Notes: generated by a model not told the origin, from the letters alone. Numbered from the stretch's first letter, positions 24,241-34,747 are shown. The stretch: 64,000 nucleotides of DNA from UBA10649 sp963749905 (GCA_963749905.1 CAVVOF010000003.1:930001-994000), one strand, 5' to 3'. Numbers and translations: made by a program.

Positions 24241-25520
24241 CACTCACGGCGGCGGGCACGGCCATGGCCCTGCTCGTGGCGGGCTGCTCCTCGGGCGGTG
24301 ACGAGCCGGCCCCGAGCCAGTCCGCGGCGGCGTCCGGTTCCGCCGCGCCGGCCGCCGACGGCGTGCCCGCGTCCCTCGTCGGCATGCATGTCGAGGGCGA
24401 GGAGGCCGGCAACTGGCCGTCCGCCCCCTTCGGCGCATTGCGGCTGTGGGACAACGGCACCGGCTGGTCGCAGATCGAGCTGGAGCCGGGCGTCTACAAG
24501 TGGGACAACCTCGAGGGCGCTCTCGAGAACGCGGCGTCCAAGGGCATGTCCGACATCCTGATGGTGCTCGGCACCACCCCCGAGTGGAACGCCACGAAGA
24601 TCACCGACACGGACTATCCGCAGCCGGGCGCCGCCAGCGCGCCGAAGGATCTGGCGGCCTGGGACGCATGGGTCACCGAGGTGGCCACCCGGTACAAGGG
24701 CCGCATCTCCGCCTACCAGATCTGGAACGAGGCGAACCTCAAGAACTTCTGGGGTGGCACTCCCGAGGAGATGGCCGAGCTCACGAAGCGGGCCTACGAC
24801 ATCATCAAGGCGATCGACCCCGACGCGCTCGTGGTTTCCGCTTCGCCCACCACCCGGTTGACCGCCGCGTTCGACAAGTTCTTCCCCGCGTACCTCACCG
24901 CGCTGGGTGAGCAGGGCTGGCCGGTCGACGTGATCGCCATCCACACGTATCCCGCGGGCGATGGCGATCCCGTTGCACGTGGTGCGGCGATCTCGAAGGC
25001 GCGCGAGTACCTGGCGGCCGCGGGCGCACCCGACCTGCCGCTGTGGGACACCGAGCTGAACTTCGGCATCGCCGGCCCGGGCGACATCGCCGGCCAGGAC
25101 ATCACCGGACCCCGCGCGGCCGGTTTCGTGGTCCGCACCTACATCGACGACCTTCGGTACGACGTGGGCCGTTCCTACTGGTACATCTGGACCCAGCGAC
25201 CCGGTGGCAACACCGGCGCTGTCCGGGGCATCCAGGCCTACCCCGGCTCCGACGCAGAGCAGGGCTTCTTCGCCCTGGAGAACTGGGTGATCGGGGCGTC
25301 GTTCGACGGGTGCACCGACGACGCCACCGGGACGGTGACGTGCAACTTCTCGAAGGACGGCACGTCGTGGGTCGTGGCGTGGGCCGAGAACGGCGATGCC
25401 GCCTACACGGTGCCCGAGGGCGCTCGGCTGGTCTGCGACCCGCTGGCCAACTGCCAGGAGGTCGAGTCGGGGGCCGCGATCACCGTCACCGAGGTCCCGG
25501 TCCGGTTCTACTTCCAGTAG
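24177..25520 (+). CDS. GH39/clan-A-like lipoprotein glycosidase (copy 2)
   Basis: A 447-residue paralogue of the preceding protein. A Tat/Sec-like N-terminus with lipobox LLVAGCSS (lipidated Cys about 37) anchors it to the membrane. The catalytic pair is conserved: IWNEANL (Glu185) and LWDTELNFG (Glu293). The start at 24177 overlaps the upstream gene by 64 bases; a later ATG at 24264 would destroy the signal sequence. The family pair thus has one secreted and one membrane-anchored member, suggesting the same glycan is processed at two places. Confidence 0.83.
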   Translation: MVRNARSPRPAGRSHRAARLVALTAAGTAMALLVAGCSSGGDEPAPSQSAAASGSAAPAADGVPASLVGMHVEGEEAGNWPSAPFGALRLWDNGTGWSQIELEPGVYKWDNLEGALENAASKGMSDILMVLGTTPEWNATKITDTDYPQPGAASAPKDLAAWDAWVTEVATRYKGRISAYQIWNEANLKNFWGGTPEEMAELTKRAYDIIKAIDPDALVVSASPTTRLTAAFDKFFPAYLTALGEQGWPVDVIAIHTYPAGDGDPVARGAAISKAREYLAAAGAPDLPLWDTELNFGIAGPGDIAGQDITGPRAAGFVVRTYIDDLRYDVGRSYWYIWTQRPGGNTGAVRGIQAYPGSDAEQGFFALENWVIGASFDGCTDDATGTVTCNFSKDGTSWVVAWAENGDAAYTVPEGARLVCDPLANCQEVESGAAITVTEVPVRFYFQ

Positions 25521-25668
25521 CGGCCTGGTTCCCGGCTGTGCCGATATCCGTCCACAACGGACAATTCATCCCCGGGTAAAGATTCGGACAACCGCGCGTC
25601 TGCGTGGCCGGAACCGCCTCGGGCCGCTGCTACCGTGGTCGGACGTCCTGGTACCGGGGAGGTGACGC

Positions 25669-27216
25669 GTGTCGCTCGATGAGGGCAAGCCCGACGCCGA
25701 GCCCGTGTCCGCGCCCGACGCGTCCGCGAAGAGTCACTTCGCCGAGCAGCACACCATCCCGCTACGCACGCCCGCGCGCATCGGCTGGGCGGAGGCGCAC
25801 TCCCACCGAGATCGTCCGCACCTGCGTCGCGACCCGCTGCGGGTCTATGCCACCCGCGCGTTCTTTCTCGACCTGCTGGTCGTGATCGTCGCAGGGGTCA
25901 CCGGCTTCGTGCTCCGCTGGGCGATCCCGTACTCCGTCGAGCTCAACGACCCCACGTACCTGTCCTTCGTGGTCATCATCGTTGTCGCGTGGATGATCAT
26001 CCTGGTCATGCGGGGTGCCTACGACACACGCGTCCTCGGCGTCGGCTCGGAGGAGTTCAAGCGCGTCGTCGGGGCCACCGCGGTGGTGTTCGGTGCGGTG
26101 GCGATCGTTGCGTTCGCGCTGAAGCTGGACCTGTCCCGTGGCTTCGTGCTCATCACGTTCCTCGTCGGCTTCGTGCTGCTGCTGACCGTCCGATGGGGGC
26201 TGCGCGCGTGGCTTCGTCACGAACGACGCTACGGACACTTCCTGCACCGCACCGTGGTCATCGGAAGCGGCGCGGCGAGCATCGAGATCACCGACCTGCT
26301 CGACCGCGATCCGGTGGCCGGCTTCACCGTTGTCGACGTGATCGACGAGCCCGCCACCGACATCGCCGAGCAGGCCCTGGATGCCTGGCTCGACGAGGTG
26401 ATGACCCGGATCTCCCTCGAGGACGCCGACACGGTCGCCGTCGCGGGATCGCAGGCGTTGGGGCAGACCGTCGTACAGAGACTGGCGTGGCGCCTCGAAG
26501 GCCCGCGGATCGACCTGCTCGTCGCACCCACGGTCGGCGACATCGCCGGCCCTCGCGTAACCATGCGCATGGCGGCCGACCTGCCGCTGCTGCACCTCGA
26601 CGAGCCCCACCTGACCGGCCCGAAGCGGGCTATCAAGCGCACGCTCGACATCGTCTTCGGCGCGCTGCTCTTCGCCCTCTTCCTGCCGTTCATGCTCGTC
26701 GCCGCGGTAGCCGTGAAGCTGACCAGCCGCGGGCCGGTCCTGTACTTCCAGGAGCGGGTCGGCCGTGGCGGCCAGATCATCAAGGTGGCGAAGATCCGGA
26801 CGATGTACCTGGGCTCGGACGCCAAGCGCGACGAGGTGATCGGCTCACCCGACGAACTGATCCTCGATCGCTACAAGGAGGATCCGCGGATCACCCCCGT
26901 CGGCCGATTCCTGCGCCGGTGGTCGATCGACGAGACGCCCCAGGTCGTCGCGGTCATCGCCGGGACCATGTCTCTGGTCGGTCCGCGCCCGGTGCTGGTG
27001 GACGAGATGCCGCTGCTGGGTGACGCCGACCACCGCCGGCACCTGACCAAGCCTGGACTGACCGGCCTGTGGCAGGTCTCCGGACGCAAGGAGACCGACT
27101 GGGAGGAGCGCATGCGGCTCGACCTCGACTACGTCGAGAACTGGTCGCCGGCACTCGATCTGGTCATCGTCGCCAAGACCGTCAAGGCCGTCCTCATGGG
27201 CGACGGCGCCTACTAG
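25669..27216 (+). CDS. Polyprenyl-phosphate glycosylphosphotransferase (WbaP/CpsE-type)
   Basis: A 515-residue initiating enzyme for surface polysaccharide. Four or five N-terminal TM helices (about 60-170) and a CoA-binding-like cytosolic region lead to the bacterial sugar transferase domain (about 320-515). That domain shows KRTLDIVFGALLFALFLP (membrane re-entrant helix), YFQERVGRGGQIIKVAKIRT, RWSIDETPQ, SLVGPRPV and KPGLTGLWQVSGR. It transfers hexose-1-phosphate to undecaprenyl or decaprenyl phosphate. GTG 25669 follows GGGGAGGTGA. It opens the biosynthetic part of the locus. Confidence 0.94.
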   Translation: MSLDEGKPDAEPVSAPDASAKSHFAEQHTIPLRTPARIGWAEAHSHRDRPHLRRDPLRVYATRAFFLDLLVVIVAGVTGFVLRWAIPYSVELNDPTYLSFVVIIVVAWMIILVMRGAYDTRVLGVGSEEFKRVVGATAVVFGAVAIVAFALKLDLSRGFVLITFLVGFVLLLTVRWGLRAWLRHERRYGHFLHRTVVIGSGAASIEITDLLDRDPVAGFTVVDVIDEPATDIAEQALDAWLDEVMTRISLEDADTVAVAGSQALGQTVVQRLAWRLEGPRIDLLVAPTVGDIAGPRVTMRMAADLPLLHLDEPHLTGPKRAIKRTLDIVFGALLFALFLPFMLVAAVAVKLTSRGPVLYFQERVGRGGQIIKVAKIRTMYLGSDAKRDEVIGSPDELILDRYKEDPRITPVGRFLRRWSIDETPQVVAVIAGTMSLVGPRPVLVDEMPLLGDADHRRHLTKPGLTGLWQVSGRKETDWEERMRLDLDYVENWSPALDLVIVAKTVKAVLMGDGAY

Positions 27217-27269
27217 GGCTCGCGCGGGCGAGACCGGGATTGCCCGGAAGCCCTACCTATACTCACGAA

Positions 27270-29204
27270 GTGACTGTGCGCCGCCCACGACTCGTGCTGG
27301 GCGGCCTCCTCGTTCTCGTGGTGGGCGGCTTCGTCTTCTGGATGCAGGCGGGGCTTCTGTACGCCCTCACCAGCCTGGCCTGGGGTGGGTACGGCCTGCA
27401 GAGCCATCTGACGGAGACCGCGGCCGGGCTCCAGGCGGGTGAGTACGACCAGGTCACCGGGGAGTACGCAGCCGCCCAGGAGTCGACCATCCAGCTGGAC
27501 CGGTCCGTGGACCTGCCGCAGCTCGCCCTGCTCGAGCGACTCCGCGGCGTCGATGTCGCCGTACAGAACTGGCGGGACGTGGTTGCGGCGGCATCCAACA
27601 TCACCGACGCATCGGGCGGCCTGCTCAGTCTCTACGGGGACCTGTCCGGCAAGGGGGGCGGCGAGAAGATCTTCCGGGACGGCGCGATCGACCTCGCCAT
27701 GCTGGCGGACCTGCCCGACCGGGTCACGACCGCAAGCGACCAGTTGCATGCCGCTACCGCGCATCTGCAGGCGATCCGCGCAGAGGCGGTGTGGGCGACT
27801 CCTCTCGATCGCATCCGTGACCGCGCGCTGGGCGAGATGGCCCCCGTGCAGCAGGCGGTCGAGTCACTCGAGGGCATCGCGCCGGTACTCCCCGACGCGC
27901 TCGGGGCGAACGGTGTCCGGCGCTACCTCATCGCCATCGGGAACCAGGCGGAGATGCGGGCCAGCGGTGGCGCTCCGCTCACGCTGGTGCTGGTCGAGTT
28001 CAACGAGGGCCGGATCTCCATTCCGATCAAGGGACCGACGAGCACGCAGCTCTTCCCACCCCTGAACGCTCCGGTCAGCTGGTGGGGGCCGGCGGCCAAC
28101 CCCTTCTTCCCCGGAAATCCCCGGAACGCGCCGTTCGTCGTCACCAACACCCACCCGAACCTGCAGTTCTCCGGCAAGGAGATGGCCGAGGCATGGGTCG
28201 GCGGCAACTACCCGCCCGTGGATGGGGTGATGACGCTGGACCTGACTGCCATCGCGGCGATGCTCGACGCCACCGGGGCAGTGGAGTCCCCGGTCTACGG
28301 CACGGTGGACGGGCAACGGCTCGGCGAGATCCTGCTGATCGACGCGTACGCGGACTTCGGACAGGAGGGGGCGGCCGAACGCCAACAGGCGAATCAGGAG
28401 CTGCTCGACATCCTGCTGGAACGTCTCCTCTCCGGCAACGACCTGGTCGCCGCCGCGCAGGCGGTGGCGAGCACCGCTCCGGGCCGGCACTTCCAGGTCT
28501 GGATGCGCAGCCCGCAGCTGGAGGCCCTCGCGCTCGAGGCCGGCGCGGCCGGGGTCGTCGATGACCCTGAAGTCGGCGACTGGTCGGCCGTCTACACGCA
28601 GAACGGCAACCAGAGCAAGGTCGACGTCTTCCAGCAGCGCAATGTCCTGGTCACCGTGCAGCTGCGGGAGGACGGATCGGCGTCCGTCGCCCAGCAGATG
28701 ACCGTCACCAACGCCACGCCACCGGACCGGCCCGCAGAAGGCACCTTCGGCCGCATCGGCTACGAGACGACCTGGCTGAAGGCCGCCTACATCATGTACG
28801 CGCCAGACGCGGCGCGCGACTACCGCGCTTCGTACCCGACCGGTTTCGCGGTGCGGCCGTTCAAGAACCACCCGCAGCTCGGGCGTGGCTGGGTCGATGA
28901 CGGCTTCGGGCACAAGATGATCCGTGTCGTGGGCTGGACTCCGCCGGGTGGGCAGAACGCCGTGTCCGTGTCCTACGAACTGCCGGCCGGCACGTTCGGC
29001 AGTGCGGCAGAGGGACGACTCGACTACCGCCTGCGCGCGCTGCCGCAGTCGATCTGGACACCGTCGACGCTGACGGTGCAGGTCACCGCGCCCACCGGAT
29101 GGACGCCGGTGCCCCTGGACGGCCAGCAGGTGAGCGGGTCCACCGCCACCGTCAGCGCCGTACAGACCGCGCCCGTGGACGTGCTGATGGGCTTCCGTCC
29201 ATGA
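27270..29204 (+). CDS. DUF4012 membrane-anchored protein
   Basis: A 644-residue extracytoplasmic protein. One N-terminal TM helix (about 8-28, LVLGGLLVLVVGGFVFW) is followed by a helical region and the DUF4012 domain (about 190-460: RYLIAIGNQAEMRASGG, WVGGNYPPVDGVMTLDL) and a beta-rich C-terminus. DUF4012 proteins occur in actinobacterial polysaccharide loci; the exact role is unknown. The GTG at 27270 is 6 bases after TATACT (leaderless signature). Its stop overlaps the next ATG, forming a three-gene operon with a membrane protein and an FG-GAP protein. Confidence 0.88.
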   Translation: MTVRRPRLVLGGLLVLVVGGFVFWMQAGLLYALTSLAWGGYGLQSHLTETAAGLQAGEYDQVTGEYAAAQESTIQLDRSVDLPQLALLERLRGVDVAVQNWRDVVAAASNITDASGGLLSLYGDLSGKGGGEKIFRDGAIDLAMLADLPDRVTTASDQLHAATAHLQAIRAEAVWATPLDRIRDRALGEMAPVQQAVESLEGIAPVLPDALGANGVRRYLIAIGNQAEMRASGGAPLTLVLVEFNEGRISIPIKGPTSTQLFPPLNAPVSWWGPAANPFFPGNPRNAPFVVTNTHPNLQFSGKEMAEAWVGGNYPPVDGVMTLDLTAIAAMLDATGAVESPVYGTVDGQRLGEILLIDAYADFGQEGAAERQQANQELLDILLERLLSGNDLVAAAQAVASTAPGRHFQVWMRSPQLEALALEAGAAGVVDDPEVGDWSAVYTQNGNQSKVDVFQQRNVLVTVQLREDGSASVAQQMTVTNATPPDRPAEGTFGRIGYETTWLKAAYIMYAPDAARDYRASYPTGFAVRPFKNHPQLGRGWVDDGFGHKMIRVVGWTPPGGQNAVSVSYELPAGTFGSAAEGRLDYRLRALPQSIWTPSTLTVQVTAPTGWTPVPLDGQQVSGSTATVSAVQTAPVDVLMGFRP

Positions 29205-31159
29205 CGGCGACCACCCGGTACGTCGGGGCCCTCGGGGCGGCCACAGCCCTGACCGTCGTCGTCCTGTGGCTGATCCCGCCCGTGGGCCTGGTGGCCGCCG
29301 CCGTGCTGCTGGTGATCCTGCCGCCCTGGGGTCGCGGCCTCACCGAGCGAGCGGTCATCTCCGGCCTGGTGCTGCTCGGTGTCGTCGCCGTCGTCTTCCC
29401 GCGCGCAGGCGGCCTGCCGGTCACGTCGGTGAGTTCCCGTGCGCTGCTCTCGTTGCTGCTGCTGACGATCCTCGCCCTGCGCCTCGTGCCGGGGCTACGC
29501 GATGCGCGTATCCCGAGGCCGAGCCTGAGCGACGGCATCGCCCTGGTGTTCGGGGTGGTCAGTGCCTTCTGGCTGATGGCCGCCTACCTCGGCCGATCCA
29601 CCACGGAGATCGTCAGCGGCCTGTTCTTCAGCGGGTGGGACAACCACGCGCACTTCACCACGTTCGCCAACACCTACGAGTCGGCGAGCACGACGTGGCC
29701 GACGATCGATGGCTCGGTCGCGTGGAACCAGTGGTACCCGTCGCTGCACTCGACGGTGTGGTCGCTGCTCGAACTCGGCCTGCGGCCGGTGGAGCCACTG
29801 CTCGACCGTCCGGGCCTGCTGTGGCCCTATGTGCAGTGGAACGCGATCACGTTCGCCGCCTGCCTGGTCGCGCTCGCGTGGGTGGCCGGGGATCTCGCGG
29901 CCCGGCTTGGCGGACGCTCGCGAGAGTCCTGGGCACGGCCTCTGGGCGTGGCCCTCGTCGCGGTCTTCGGCCTGCTCGGCTCCCCTGCCTACCTCTACAA
30001 CGCCGGCTTCACGAACTTCGCCATGGGTGTGACCGTCGTCGTCGTCGCGGCCTACCTCAGCGCTCGTAGCCTGCGGTCGGCGCGAGTGCTGGGCTGGTTC
30101 GTGATCCCGCTGGCGGTCATCTCCGTGATCGGGCTGTGGACTCCTCTGGTGCTCGGCCTGATCCCCGCTGGCGTGATCGTCGCCGTCGCGCTGATCCGGT
30201 ACCGCTGGTGGCTGGGTGTCCTCTGGCTGCTGGCCGCCGCCCTCGCTGGCGGCTTCCTCGCGCTCACCCAGCTCTCGGCGATCCTCGGCGTCGAGCCGGG
30301 TCAGGGCGGTGCTGACGTCACTTCCGACCTAGGTGCTGTCAGCACCGGCATGGTGCCCTTCGAGCTTGGCATTGCCCTGCTCGCGCCGGTGATCGCGATC
30401 CTGCTCGCCGTGCTGATCGGAGTGCGACGTGGCTGGCCGCTGGCGGTGGCCGTCCTCGGTCCGACCGTCGGGTTCGGAGCGGTGGCGTTGTACTTCCTCG
30501 GCGCCGTCGATGCGGCCGGCGTCGGCCGTCTGCAGGCCTACTACTTCCTCAAGCCGCTCGACGCGATGCTGCTGGCAGTGGCGCCCCTCATCGCGGCAGC
30601 GGTCGCCGTGGCGATCGTGCGCGTGGTCGATGGGCTGCCTCGCGTGAGTGCCGCTCTCGCCACGGCCCTGAGCCTGGTCATCATCGTCGCCCTGTTCGGC
30701 TACGCGGGCGCTCTGACACCGCGAGGTGACGGCCTGGCGGCCGCCGCGGGAGTGCAGGCGGGTGCGGATCGCACCCGCGGCATCGAGGACCCGCTCGTCG
30801 GCGAGGCGATCATCCGCGCGCAGGAGGCCGCCCGTCCCTATCCGGATCGGGCCACCCTGCTGTGGGACGGTGCAGGCACGCTGCCCAACCTCTGGGTGAT
30901 GTCGCTGCACGGCGTGCTGTCGAAGACGGAGCAGAAGTTCTACAAGGGCCTGCCCGCGTTCCCGTACGACAGCCGGGCGCTCGGCTACGTCGACCTCTCG
31001 CTGCAGACCAGCCCGGAGCTCGACCTCGTCGCCCTGTGGTTCCGGCCCTCATCCGGCGAGCTCTTCGACGCATACCTGGCCGAGCGGAACGATGACCGGG
31101 TGGTGTCCGTCGAAGTGCCGATGCCGCCCAACGACCTGTGCCCGGAGTGCGTCCCGTGA
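29201..31159 (+). CDS. Large polytopic membrane protein, GT-C-like
   Basis: A 652-residue protein with about 12-13 TM helices and a soluble C-terminal tail (about 525-652). A D-N-H-A-H-F motif (SGWDNHAHFT, about residue 145) sits in the first loop after several TM helices, where GT-C glycosyltransferases place their catalytic acids. No precise family recognised; probably a lipid-linked-sugar-dependent glycosyltransferase. ATGA overlap with the DUF4012 gene and TGATG overlap with the next gene. Confidence 0.8.
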   Translation: MTATTRYVGALGAATALTVVVLWLIPPVGLVAAAVLLVILPPWGRGLTERAVISGLVLLGVVAVVFPRAGGLPVTSVSSRALLSLLLLTILALRLVPGLRDARIPRPSLSDGIALVFGVVSAFWLMAAYLGRSTTEIVSGLFFSGWDNHAHFTTFANTYESASTTWPTIDGSVAWNQWYPSLHSTVWSLLELGLRPVEPLLDRPGLLWPYVQWNAITFAACLVALAWVAGDLAARLGGRSRESWARPLGVALVAVFGLLGSPAYLYNAGFTNFAMGVTVVVVAAYLSARSLRSARVLGWFVIPLAVISVIGLWTPLVLGLIPAGVIVAVALIRYRWWLGVLWLLAAALAGGFLALTQLSAILGVEPGQGGADVTSDLGAVSTGMVPFELGIALLAPVIAILLAVLIGVRRGWPLAVAVLGPTVGFGAVALYFLGAVDAAGVGRLQAYYFLKPLDAMLLAVAPLIAAAVAVAIVRVVDGLPRVSAALATALSLVIIVALFGYAGALTPRGDGLAAAAGVQAGADRTRGIEDPLVGEAIIRAQEAARPYPDRATLLWDGAGTLPNLWVMSLHGVLSKTEQKFYKGLPAFPYDSRALGYVDLSLQTSPELDLVALWFRPSSGELFDAYLAERNDDRVVSVEVPMPPNDLCPECVP

Positions 31160-33463
31160 TGCAGCGCCGGACGCTCGGCCGCTGGCGCGCCCGGGCTTGG
31201 CTTGCTGTGCCGACGGCGGTTGCGGTCGGCGTGGCGACATTGGCGACGGCGCCCGCCAGCGTGGGAGCGCAAACGGGACCCGACGGGCAGCCCCGGGTCC
31301 AACCCGCACCCGACCTGCCCGATCTGCCGGATGTCCCGTCGAAGTGGCCCAAGGGCAAGATCCTTCCGCTGTCCGTCCCGGCCGCGGGCGCGGCTGATCG
31401 GGGCGTCTGGGTGGTCTGGGGGGACGGCTCACGTCGCCGCACCGGAACCGAGGTGCAGCTGCCGCCCGCCACCGGCATCCCCCTCATGGCCGACTGGAAC
31501 GGCGACGGCGTCGCCACGCCGGGGCGGTACGAGGCGGGTCAGTGGTTCGTCACCAACGCCGCCGCCAACTCCCCGCAATGGGAGGCGCGGACCACGTTCG
31601 GGGGTGACCCCAGGGACGTGCCGGTGACGGGGGACATCGACGGGGACGGGCAGGTCGACGTCGGCGTCTTCCGCGACGGGCAATGGCTGTGGCAGCTGGT
31701 GAGCGGCCAAGCGATCGATCCCATCAGCTATGGCCGGCCGGGGGACCGGCCCGTCGTGGGCGACTGGGACGGCGACGGGGTTCGACGACCTCGGCATCTT
31801 CCGCGCCGGTGAGTGGTACCTGCGGCTGACCGGCGTCGACGCCAAGCCTCAGGTGGACCGAACCATCGACGTCGACCGTGATCGGCGGGCCCGCACGGCG
31901 GTGCTGAGCTTCGTGTTCGGCTCGTTCGGGGACCTCCCGGTGGTCGGTGACTGGGACCGTGACGGCCGCTCGGAGCCGGGGGTGGTGCAGGACCGAAGCG
32001 CGTGGGTCCTCAGCGGGGGCCTCGGTGCCCTGCGGCCGACGACCAGGCAGGTGCACCCGCTCGCGGTCGACGAGACCGCGTTGGTGGGCAGCCAGGCCAC
32101 GCGCGACGACCACTGCCCCTCCGGAACGTTCGCGGGTGAGAAGACTGGCAAGAAGCTCAAGAAGCTGGTCGACAAGCCCAAGACTCCCGGCGGCAGTCGC
32201 GCGATCGTCGGCAACCAGGAGGTGCTCGGCACGCTGCAGGACGGGCTGCGCTACGTCGTCACCAGCGACCTCACCGACCGCCTGCGCGGTCGGACCGACG
32301 TCGCGTTCTACGACCCGCTCAGCACCCACAAGACGATCGAGGAGTCCGTCCGGCGCTCGGCCAACTCGGCCCTCTCGGCCGCGGTGGCCCTGACCACGTC
32401 GCCCTGGGGCACCATCAACAACATCAGCAAGAAGGAGCTGACCGACTACGCGCGCTGGCACATCCGCTCGCTTGCCTGCCAGCACGGAGCGGTCACCCCT
32501 GGCGGCTGGGGCAACACCTGGCAGTCGGCGCTGTGGGCCGTCACGGTGGGGCAGGCCGGCTGGATGCTGTGGCCGAAGCTGAGCAAGAACGAGCGCGCGC
32601 TGGTGGCGGCGATGGTGGAGAGCGAAGCCGACTACGCGACCGCTCGGGGTCCGCGGTACCTGCGGAACCGACTCGGCACGGACATCACGCCGGGCAACTC
32701 TCAGGCGGACGAGGTCTCCTGGGACCTGCTCGCGCCGGCCCTGGCCATGGCGATGATGCCGGAGCATCCGCGCTACAGCGAATGGCGCGATGCACTGATC
32801 GGGATGGCGATCGCCGCATTCGCGCGGCCCGGCGACCTGCGGCAGGAGCAGGTCTTCAACGGTGTTAGGCCGGACATCAGACTGCCGGGCACGAACGCGA
32901 ACGAGGATGGCACGGTCATCAACCACGGCATCGTGAACCCGGACTACGTCCAGAACGTGCAGCACCTGTGGTGGGCGGCCAGCCTGCTGCGGTCGGCGGG
33001 GCAGCCGGTGCCGGAAGCGCTGTTCATGAACGCGGACATCGTCTACCGCGCACTCGCGGTCGTGGAGTACCCGTCGCCGCCGTACGCCGCGCCGGGCGGC
33101 ACGGTCTACCAGCCGGGTGGGCAGATCTACTACCCCATGGGTGTGAGCTGGGGCGTGCGTCGCCCGGCCACCTTCGTCGGCGTCGACGCGTTCGCGAACG
33201 CGTACGCCGCAGCGGACACGCGGGCCGGTGAGTTCCTCGCCGCGCACGCGCGCGACGCCCGGGCACTTCAACTGCGCTGGCGGGACGGTCACATGTATGC
33301 GGAGGGCCCGGGCGAGGAGTCCTACCGCCTGGGCAAGGAGGAGTACGCCCTGCAGCAGATGGCCCTGGCATGGTGGGCCGGCGCGGTGAAGTCGCGTCTG
33401 CGGATGACTGTGGACCGGACCGCGTACCCCGGCGTCAGCCTCGGCATCCGCACCGATCGTTGA
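31159..33463 (+). CDS. Secreted FG-GAP/VCBS-repeat protein with helical toroid-like domain, one frameshift
   Basis: A 767-residue protein after removing one G from the GGGG run at 31777-31780 (GDGDG then FDDLGIF resumes). Signal peptide about 1-40 (AVAVGVATLATAPASVGAQ). Repeats of Asp-rich calcium-type loops follow (ADWNGDGVATPG, GDIDGDGQVDVG, GDWDRDGRSEPG), about 90-280. An alpha-helical region rich in Trp and Glu (about 330-740) resembles alpha/alpha-toroid glycan-acting proteins, but no catalytic motif was identified. Third gene of the DUF4012 operon; probably acts on or binds the exported glycan. Confidence 0.78.
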
Positions 33464-33483
33464 GTGCCGGTTCGGATGGCCGG

Positions 33484-34671
33484 ATGACGCGGGCGGCGCC
33501 GAGATCGATGGCGCTGTTCTATGTCGTCATCGCCCTGGTCGCCTTCAACCTGCGGGATGCGCTCACCAGCCTGCCCACCGTGCTGCGCGAGATCCAGGAG
33601 GCGACGGGGGCGAACGAGGTCATGCTCGGCGCCCTGACGACGATCCCGGTGCTGTGCATGGGAGCCTTCGCCATCCTCGCTCCGATCACGGCCGCGCGGT
33701 TCGGCGCCACCCGCGTGGTGTCGGCAGCGCTGGCAATCCTCTTCGTGGCCATGGGCATGCGTCTGTGGGCAGCGCATCCGATGGTGCTGCCGGTGTCCGT
33801 GGTGCTCGCCGGAACGGGGATTGCCCTCGGGGCCGGGCTCGTCCCGGGAATCATCAGAGGCCAGGCCCCGGCGCGCATCGGAGTGGCGACGAGCGCCTGG
33901 ACGACGGCGATGTTCGTCGGTGCCGGTGCTGCCGCCGCCTTGACCGTGCCGTTGTCCCAGCTGCTGGGGTCGTGGGAGCGTGCACTCGCCTTCTGGGCCA
34001 TCCCTGCGGCGATCGGCTGGCTCGCGTGGAGTCTGTACGAGCGACCCTTCCGGACCCCCGTCACGGGAGGGATGCGGCTGAGGGTGGCCGAACTGCCCTG
34101 GCGTGATCCGATCGCCTGGGCGTTGACGGCGTGGGTGGCCATCAACTCGATCGTGTTCTACAGCTCTGTTGCCTGGCTGGCGCCGTCGTTCGTCGACCGC
34201 GGTCTCACTCCGGCGGAAGCAGGGTTGGCCTTCGGCGTGTTCAGCATCGTGCAGATCCTCGCCGCGCTGGTCGTGCCGTCAGCGATCCATCGCAGTGAGC
34301 GGCCGCGGCTGCTGCTGTCACTGATCGTGGCGGTGGGCGTGGTGTCGCTGCTCGTCCTCGCCTTCGGTCCGACGCCCGCGGCGATCGTGGCACTCGTGGC
34401 GTACGCGTTGTCCCTCGCGGCCGGCTTCACGGCCGGACTCGCGCTGATCCCGATGACGGCGCGCGACCAGCAGGATGCGGCCGGCCTGACCGCCGTGGTG
34501 TTCACGGTCACGTACCTGTTCGGGGCGATCGGTCCCATCGTCTGCGGGGCGATCGTGCTGGCCACCGGGTCGTACACCCTCGTCTTCGTGGGGCTCGCGG
34601 TGGTGGGTGCGCTTCAGGCGGTGCCGGTGGCCTGGCTGAAGCGTGGGGCGAAGACGCGCGAGCCGGCCTGA
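33484..34671 (+). CDS. MFS transporter (CynX/NimT-like)
   Basis: A 395-residue transporter with 12 predicted TM helices in two halves. The start ALVAFNLRDALTSLPTVLREI is typical of the cyanate permease/2-nitroimidazole (CynX/NimT) branch, which also exports glucosides or antibiotics. Substrate unknown. It is followed by a family B palindrome and the convergent rmlC. Confidence 0.88.
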   Translation: MTRAAPRSMALFYVVIALVAFNLRDALTSLPTVLREIQEATGANEVMLGALTTIPVLCMGAFAILAPITAARFGATRVVSAALAILFVAMGMRLWAAHPMVLPVSVVLAGTGIALGAGLVPGIIRGQAPARIGVATSAWTTAMFVGAGAAAALTVPLSQLLGSWERALAFWAIPAAIGWLAWSLYERPFRTPVTGGMRLRVAELPWRDPIAWALTAWVAINSIVFYSSVAWLAPSFVDRGLTPAEAGLAFGVFSIVQILAALVVPSAIHRSERPRLLLSLIVAVGVVSLLVLAFGPTPAAIVALVAYALSLAAGFTAGLALIPMTARDQQDAAGLTAVVFTVTYLFGAIGPIVCGAIVLATGSYTLVFVGLAVVGALQAVPVAWLKRGAKTREPA

Positions 34672-34681
34672 CTCCGTCCCG

Positions 34682-34747
34682 TCGTTGAGTGCGGACTTGT
34701 TGCGGACCCAGGGGGGCAGAAACGCGCAACAACTCCGCACTCAACGA
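34682..34747. repeat. Palindromic element family B, copy 1
   Basis: Arms of 23 bases (TCGTTGAGTGCGGACTTGTT, then GCG) and the complementary right arm with one mismatch, loop of about 20 bases. It lies between convergent genes (MFS and rmlC) and includes the last codons of rmlC. A second copy is at 57656-57725. Confidence 0.9.

Noticed and set aside
31777..31780. Programmed ribosomal frameshift at GGGG in the FG-GAP gene
   Set aside because: No stimulatory pseudoknot or slippery heptamer recognised, and the same kind of single-base error recurs in some thirty unrelated places.
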